Of a DNA stretch of 64,000 nt, positions 59,260 through 64,000 are shown piece by piece. Under the pieces are notes generated by a model that searched no databases, was not told the origin of the DNA, and saw only the letters and a list, made by a program, of their open reading frames with translations. This DNA comes from Areca catechu (taxonomy: Eukaryota; Streptophyta; Magnoliopsida; Arecales; Arecaceae), in the NCBI GenBank assembly GCA_021397845.1, contig CM038050.1, positions 116,921,891 through 116,985,890 of the forward strand, read 5' to 3'. Made by a program: the position numbers and the translations under genes. Every line of letters begins with the position of its first letter. The stretch's first letter is position 1.

Positions 59260-60122
59260 GACCTAGTTCAGAAATTCAAGAGATTTGTGAGAATCAGGTT
59301 CCTTTAGTCAAATACCCCCAGGAAGAACTCATAGAGTTAGCCCGAGCTATCAGTTCGTACCCTCTAATGACAGTCATTCCCCAAGTACCAATGAAGATCT
59401 TTGCACTGAACTGTTTAAGTTTGCCCACCCTATGGTAGATCCTCTCCTTAGGATGACTGAATCAAGCCTCTTACAATTGGACCTTGTCCCATGCCCAGCC
59501 ACTAAGGTCTCTCCCGTAATCTCAGTTGAACATCCTTGTCTTGAGCGGATTGATTCACCCAGTCCTGTAGAAGTCCTCCTTATGGCCCCAGACCCCTTCC
59601 TTCGCATGACTGACCTACCCTTCTATAGAGTATACCTTTCCGCCCATAGGTCAAATTTCAAGTCTTGAGGTCATCATCCATAGGCCCTCCCATGAATCAT
59701 TCTCTAATCCAGTTCTTGAGAAAGTGGATCATTATTTGCTTAGAGAACAAACCTTAACTATTGCAATCACATGTCCTAGGCTACTTCCCGAACCATCTCT
59801 TGATCCATTCCTGGGAGTAGCAAACTTTTCCTTTCGTAAGGATGACCAGTTGACACTCATAGATCACCATTCAAACCTTCAGGTCACCACCTTTAGTCAA
59901 CAGGTAATTCGAGACTCCACCTCATATCTCCTCCCTTTCTCTAGGACTTCCAATGCTTCTTACACCATCCAAGTATACTTTGTCGAAGCCTTTAGAGTGA
60001 ACCACGTGTCAGAACCTATTAGGTTTGCCACCTACTTCTGGAAGACCTTATGGCACCTACTAGGCATCCATAATAAGTTTTCATGCTCTGCATGCCCTCC
60101 TCCGACCCAAGGTCAAACCTAG
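59181..60122 (+). pseudogene. Array unit 5 ORF2
   Basis: Opens after TGA at 59178. The first part is clean to about 59390 (DIDTIGSLPEETLESNQVVG, SSEIQEICENQVPLVKYPQE, ELARAISSYPLMTVIPQVPM), then has the one-base loss shared with units 3 and 4. From 59432 it continues as in unit 4, with two bases lost at TCCG-CCCATAGG near 59643, and is intact again at 59724-60122. Together with units 1, 2 and 4 it defines a protein of about 313 residues. Confidence 0.75.
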
Positions 60123-60251
60123 AGAGCCTTAGTTTGTTAGGTTTAGACCTAGGGTTCCTTTGTAATAAAGTCCATTCTTTAGAATGCGTCGTTAGTATAG
60201 TTTAGTTTTCTTGACCCTTTACTAGGCTTTGGCTCAGATTTTGGTTTGATT

Positions 60252-60972
60252 GAGAGCACCAGGAATTGGGATTTGTATTTTGTCCAGGGCTGAAATTGCA
60301 TTCAATGTTTCGATCAATAGGTCTATAGGCTAGAGTCCCTTTGAAATTATTCATGGATACAAGCCTCACACACCACTTGATCTGATTTCACTATTAGCCC
60401 ACACACACAAGTCTCTTGATGCACTTGCATAACATGTAAAGGACTTGCATAAACAAATTCATGAAACTTATAAGAAGTTGGCTGATTCTCAAAGACGAGT
60501 CAAAACTTTTGTTGAGAGAGACTATGTAATGATTAGGTTAAGGCCTGAGCGGTTTTCTCCTGGAACCGTTAAAAGTTACATGCTAGAGGAGCTGGACCAT
60601 TTAGAGTAGTGAAGAGAGTAGGATCCAATGCCTATGTGCTCGAGTTGCCTCCAGAACTAGGCAATAGCTCTACTTTCAACATTACAGACCTAGTAGAGTA
60701 CAGGGAGCCAGCTGTGACCCAGTGAGCCTTTTGAACCTAATCCTGTTATTGAGAGTGATCCCGACCCTGTGTGTCACCAACAAACTGGCCTGTGAGGAAA
60801 GAGCAGATTGAAAGATCCTGGATGATCAGGTTATCTCTACTCGTAATCGAGGATACCAAAGATACTTGGTCCGCTGGCAAGGAAGGCCAGACTCTGATGA
60901 CTCTTGGATCTCCCGAGAAGAACTATAAGATTTGGATCCAGACCTCTTGGAGAGATACCAGAGCCAACTTGA
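60252..60972 (+). pseudogene. Array unit 5 integrase tail and chromodomain
   Basis: As unit 4, with one base lost near 60570, changes near 60717 and 60775, and one near 60812. The chromodomain stop after REEL is shared with unit 4. Confidence 0.8.
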
Positions 60973-61016
60973 GCCTTACTCGACAAGGTCGAGTTCCTCC
61001 CACCCGGGAGAATTGG

Positions 61017-62702
61017 TGCGGGCACCAGACTCAGAAGAAGACTTCAGGGCTCCATCTGGATCTCTGATTGACCTTGCCCGAAGAATTAGGGTTTTCTGGT
61101 TTTGTAATAAGGGTTGACCTGATCAACTCAATTTGAGTCTGTAATTTTGTCATTTCAATTTTTGTTGGGTCATGTGACTCAGTCCAAGTCCAAGGCCCAG
61201 GTAGGTGTCATTCCCTTTGCCATAGGGCACCACATTTTCCAGCTACAAGTGGGTGCCACACTCCCTGCCACATCTCCATCCAGTGTACCTTGGTCCCCAT
61301 GCCTCAAGTAAGCAGGTTCTTTTTTTCTTGCACCACTTGGGGAGAAATCCATCAAGATACCTCAATCCAAGGAGGAGCTAACTTCTTTCCAGATAAACCC
61401 AAGCCAGGATGGCAAGAATTTTTCTTGAAGAGAGGATCAAGGAGGTGCCCCACAATGTTCCATAAAAATCCAAGTTATAAAAGGGAAGAGAGCATGTCTT
61501 GGGGAAAATCAAGGAGGCACCCAAAAGTTTCCAAAAGTGCAAAAGCCATGAAAGGAAGAAGCCTAAACTTATGGAGCAAGACTAGGAGGGTGTCCAAAAG
61601 AGCCAAACCATGAAGGAAAAATCCTTGATTCATGGAGAGATACTAGGAGACACCCCCGTAACCTGCCATTTGGAGCTGATTTTCAAGTTTTCTTGGAGTT
61701 TTTGGGCTGCCCACTCATGGAAGGAGTCTTGGGAAGAGAATTTGATGCCTAAAGTGTGTGGTTAGTCCTATTAGTACCACATGGAAAATGTATAAAATTT
61801 TATTTCTTTGTTATGTCTATATATTCAACTCTATGTAACTCTTGAATTAAAAAAAAAATGATGAATGAAATCAATTTCTTTGTGAGCAACTTTGTGTTTC
61901 TCTCTTCCGCACTTGTATTCAGATGTTGAGCTCCGTGAGGGAGTAAATCCGGGTTCCCTAGGAACCTTGAGGAGGTGTGAGATCTCCAACCCCAAAACCC
62001 TAGCTTAGTCCACCCATCTCTACTCCACCACCACCAAACCCTAATTTTCCATCTTCATCCCATGGCCCCTCTCTTCCACATCGAAGCGGTCACCAGCATC
62101 CAGGTTCAGATCAACTGTTTCAACTACAGAGCCAGTTCAATGAGAGTCAGATCAGTATCAAGATCTCCGGAACTTCTACATCCAACAATCTTCATTAAGT
62201 CCTCAGGTCAGTGTCTTTCTTTGAGTTTCTGGTTCTTCTTTTGTTCTTCTTCTTCCAGATCCTGAGTTCGAGAAGGAGGCCAACCTTGCCATAGGACTAC
62301 AATCCGAGGATCCATTGTGAAGATACCCGTCTCCAAGGATCCTACAATCTGCTCGAGAGTGTCCTCCAATTGAAGCAACGAGAGATATCACTGCTAGGTA
62401 ACAAGAATCTTCCCTTCTCACTCTGTCTGTTTCGTTGAAACTCAGAGCAAACCCTAGATCTGGGGGTTTCTCAATCCCCAGCGATCCTACTTTTGAGTTA
62501 CTCTGATAATCCACTCCTTTTAATTGTGCTCTCTGTCATTTCTTAGTTTCTTTCAACATTAGTTTATCTTTCCTTTGAGTCAAAGCCGACTTCTGAAAAT
62601 ATATTAAAAAAAAAAATACATTAATTTTAATTTACTTCCGCATCGCATCTTCTCTTCTTTCGTTCTGCATCATTTTGGTATCAGAGCATTCGTTCTGCAT
62701 CA
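61017..62702 (+). mobile_element. Array LTR 6
   Basis: 1686 bp, the same length as LTR 1. Preceded by CACCCGGGAGAATTGG. Confidence 0.92.
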
Positions 62703-62706
62703 ATTT

Positions 62707-62718
62707 TGGTATCAGAGC
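62707..62718 (+). other. Primer binding site, unit 6
   Basis: TGGTATCAGAGC, with an exact second copy at 62676-62687, 31 bp upstream. Confidence 0.85.
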
Positions 62719-63594
62719 CCTGTCTAGGGTTTCTATCTTGTGTGCTTGTTTGAGTGTCTCTCCTTTTTACTTTGTCTGCTCGAAGTAGACTCCCCAGGAC
62801 GTCCGGTCCTAGGAACGAAGCGAGGTGCAAACCTCCTCTTCCCATTCCATGGGGTGTTCCTAGGGCATGTAGGGGATCCGCTGGGTTACAACTTCGTAGC
62901 AGGAATTGTAAACGGGGGAAGCACCCTGTTTTCAGTCTATAACTACCCTGTTGCAAGAATTGTTTCTCATTGTAGGTTACACCAAATTGCATGATTATTG
63001 TTTTGGTGGAACAAGTATAATTGAAGCTATTTTACTTAATTTTCTTGTGCTTTATTGGCTTACATAAAATTTCTGAGAGTTAAATTACTGCAACTCTGTT
63101 TTTGTATTTCTGCAATTCATTTTTTGAGTGATCATCTCCTAATTCATCTTAAGGACATTTGAGCATCTAAGATAAGGGGAGGAGTTGATAACCTCCCCTT
63201 AGCCTAAAACCACCACCCACTCATTCGATCCTAAGCCTAATTTAAAATTTATTAGACTTAATTTGCCCTAGTGGGCTAGGGAAGTCAACAAGGCTAGTGT
63301 TGAGTCAGTTTGTCTAGTTACTCTGTGTGTGCTTTGTACTCAGTGTCTAGAATGGTGGTTCAGGGATTCTATCCCGAAGGGCTTGTGTGCTGGTCCGTCT
63401 ACCTGGCCAATCACTGATTGGTGTCTAGGATTGGCATTTAGGGACCTAACACTCCCCTTACACCTGCCTGGCTGAGTCCCGAGTTACTACAGGCTAGCTT
63501 GCCACTCTGATTGGGCATCTAGTTTGGACTCTAGGTCTAGTGAGCCAGTAGTCGCTTTAGTCTAGTCACATTCTGTGTGTTTGCTTGCATCATC
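62719..63594 (+). other. 5' leader of array unit (unit 6 as example)
   Basis: About 880 bp between primer site and gag, present in all six units. It contains the near-palindrome CCAATCACTGATTGG at 63417-63431 (7-bp arms around C) and short upstream reading frames that are not conserved in frame between units. The place is where packaging and dimerisation signals of retroelements usually lie; this is an inference. Confidence 0.5.
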
Positions 63595-64000
63595 ATGACT
63601 ACCCAGAATGGAGTACCCTACCAACCTGGTCAAACACAACCTGATTTAGAGGCCATGGTTAGAGCTCTTACTGAAAGTATGAACAAATTGAGTCAGGATA
63701 TGACTGCTACTGTTACCCAGTGTAAAGAACAAGTCCATGAGAATTTTACCCAGCTTAGGGATCGAGTCCAAGTACTTGAGAAATGTAGACATCAAAATTG
63801 GACCCCTAATCCAAAATTTAATAGGCCCAACCTCATCCATGCCAGGAGCCTAGGAGGACCTTATACCGTGATCCCGAGCATAACCTTAGGACGCCTAACC
63901 ATGATATCTTTAGTATGGATCGTGTCTATGAGAGGTCCTTACAATATTCTAGACCAGTCACTCAACAACCCAAGTCTTCTAGATCAAACCATTTAGATCC
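63595..64000 (+). pseudogene. gag: Array unit 6 gag, cut by window edge
   Basis: ATG at 63595 (MTTQNGVPYQPG), then DLEAMVRALTESMNKLSQDM and HENFTQLRDRVQVLE, a probable N-terminal coiled coil. One C is missing in AGGCCCAACC near 63827, which shifts the frame before the basic linker, so the open frame continuing to 63996 is off-frame after that point. Confidence 0.75.

Larger units (their letters stand above)
35306..64000 (+). mobile_element. Tandem array of a non-autonomous Ty3/gypsy element (LTR-internal repeats)
   Basis: Units start at 35306, 40395, 45557, 50661, 55880 and 61017 (spacings 5089, 5162, 5104, 5219, 5137). Each has one LTR of 1.66-1.69 kb followed by one internal domain, all on the plus strand, with no second LTR between units. 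The left boundary is sharp: sequence before 35306 is unrelated to the integrase tail and purine tract that precede every other LTR. The internal domain encodes Gag, ORF2, integrase tail and chromodomain, but no protease, RT, RNase H or integrase core. The array runs off the right edge. Confidence 0.95.

Overview
This is plant nuclear DNA made almost entirely of LTR retrotransposons. Both Ty1/copia and Ty3/gypsy pol relics occur, and the families (Sirevirus, Athila-type, Tat-type, chromodomain gypsy) and nested layout are typical of angiosperm heterochromatin. I found no host protein gene, tRNA, rRNA or CRISPR. The species cannot be fixed from the sequence. Every long reading frame is broken, so coding entries are given as pseudogenes unless noted.

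Layout. 1-2560: 3' half of a degraded, RT-less chromodomain gypsy element (element A), related to the array at the right end. 2565-7635 (minus): a chromovirus-like gypsy element (B) with gag, protease, RT, RNase H and integrase relics and one LTR; its 3' end is lost. 7638-11968 (plus): a 5'-truncated copia element (C1). 11969-13768 (minus): an Athila-type RT-RNase H-integrase fragment. 13769-28690 (minus): a second copia copy (C2), inverted relative to C1 and split by a complete 10.7 kb Sirevirus (17133-27871, plus) with matching LTRs, a 5-bp target duplication CCCTC and a third, envelope-like ORF. 28691-35305: a patchwork holding an exactly periodic 9 x 70 bp minisatellite, a relic of the 'putative gypsy type transposon' ORF, an LTR-like block, a Tat-type RNase H fragment on the minus strand, and a 342-bp direct duplication.

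35306-64000 is the most unusual part. It is a head-to-tail array of a non-autonomous Ty3/gypsy element in which LTRs (about 1.68 kb) and internal domains (about 3.4-3.5 kb) alternate: six LTRs, five complete internal domains and one cut by the window edge, with a period of 5.09-5.22 kb. The internal domain carries a tRNA-Met-type primer site, a Gag with a CCHC knuckle, a roughly 310-codon ORF of unknown function (called ORF2 here) lying in the -1 frame relative to Gag, then only the C-terminal part of integrase plus a chromodomain. Protease, RT, RNase H and the integrase catalytic core are absent. Element A, a clearly diverged relative, keeps the same ORF2-integrase tail-chromodomain order, so this is a lineage-level architecture and not one accidental deletion.

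Functionally, the array element would need an autonomous chromovirus for RT and integrase while supplying its own Gag, LTRs, primer site and chromodomain tail. Many differences between array copies are single-base indels, so the frames of individual copies should be read with caution.
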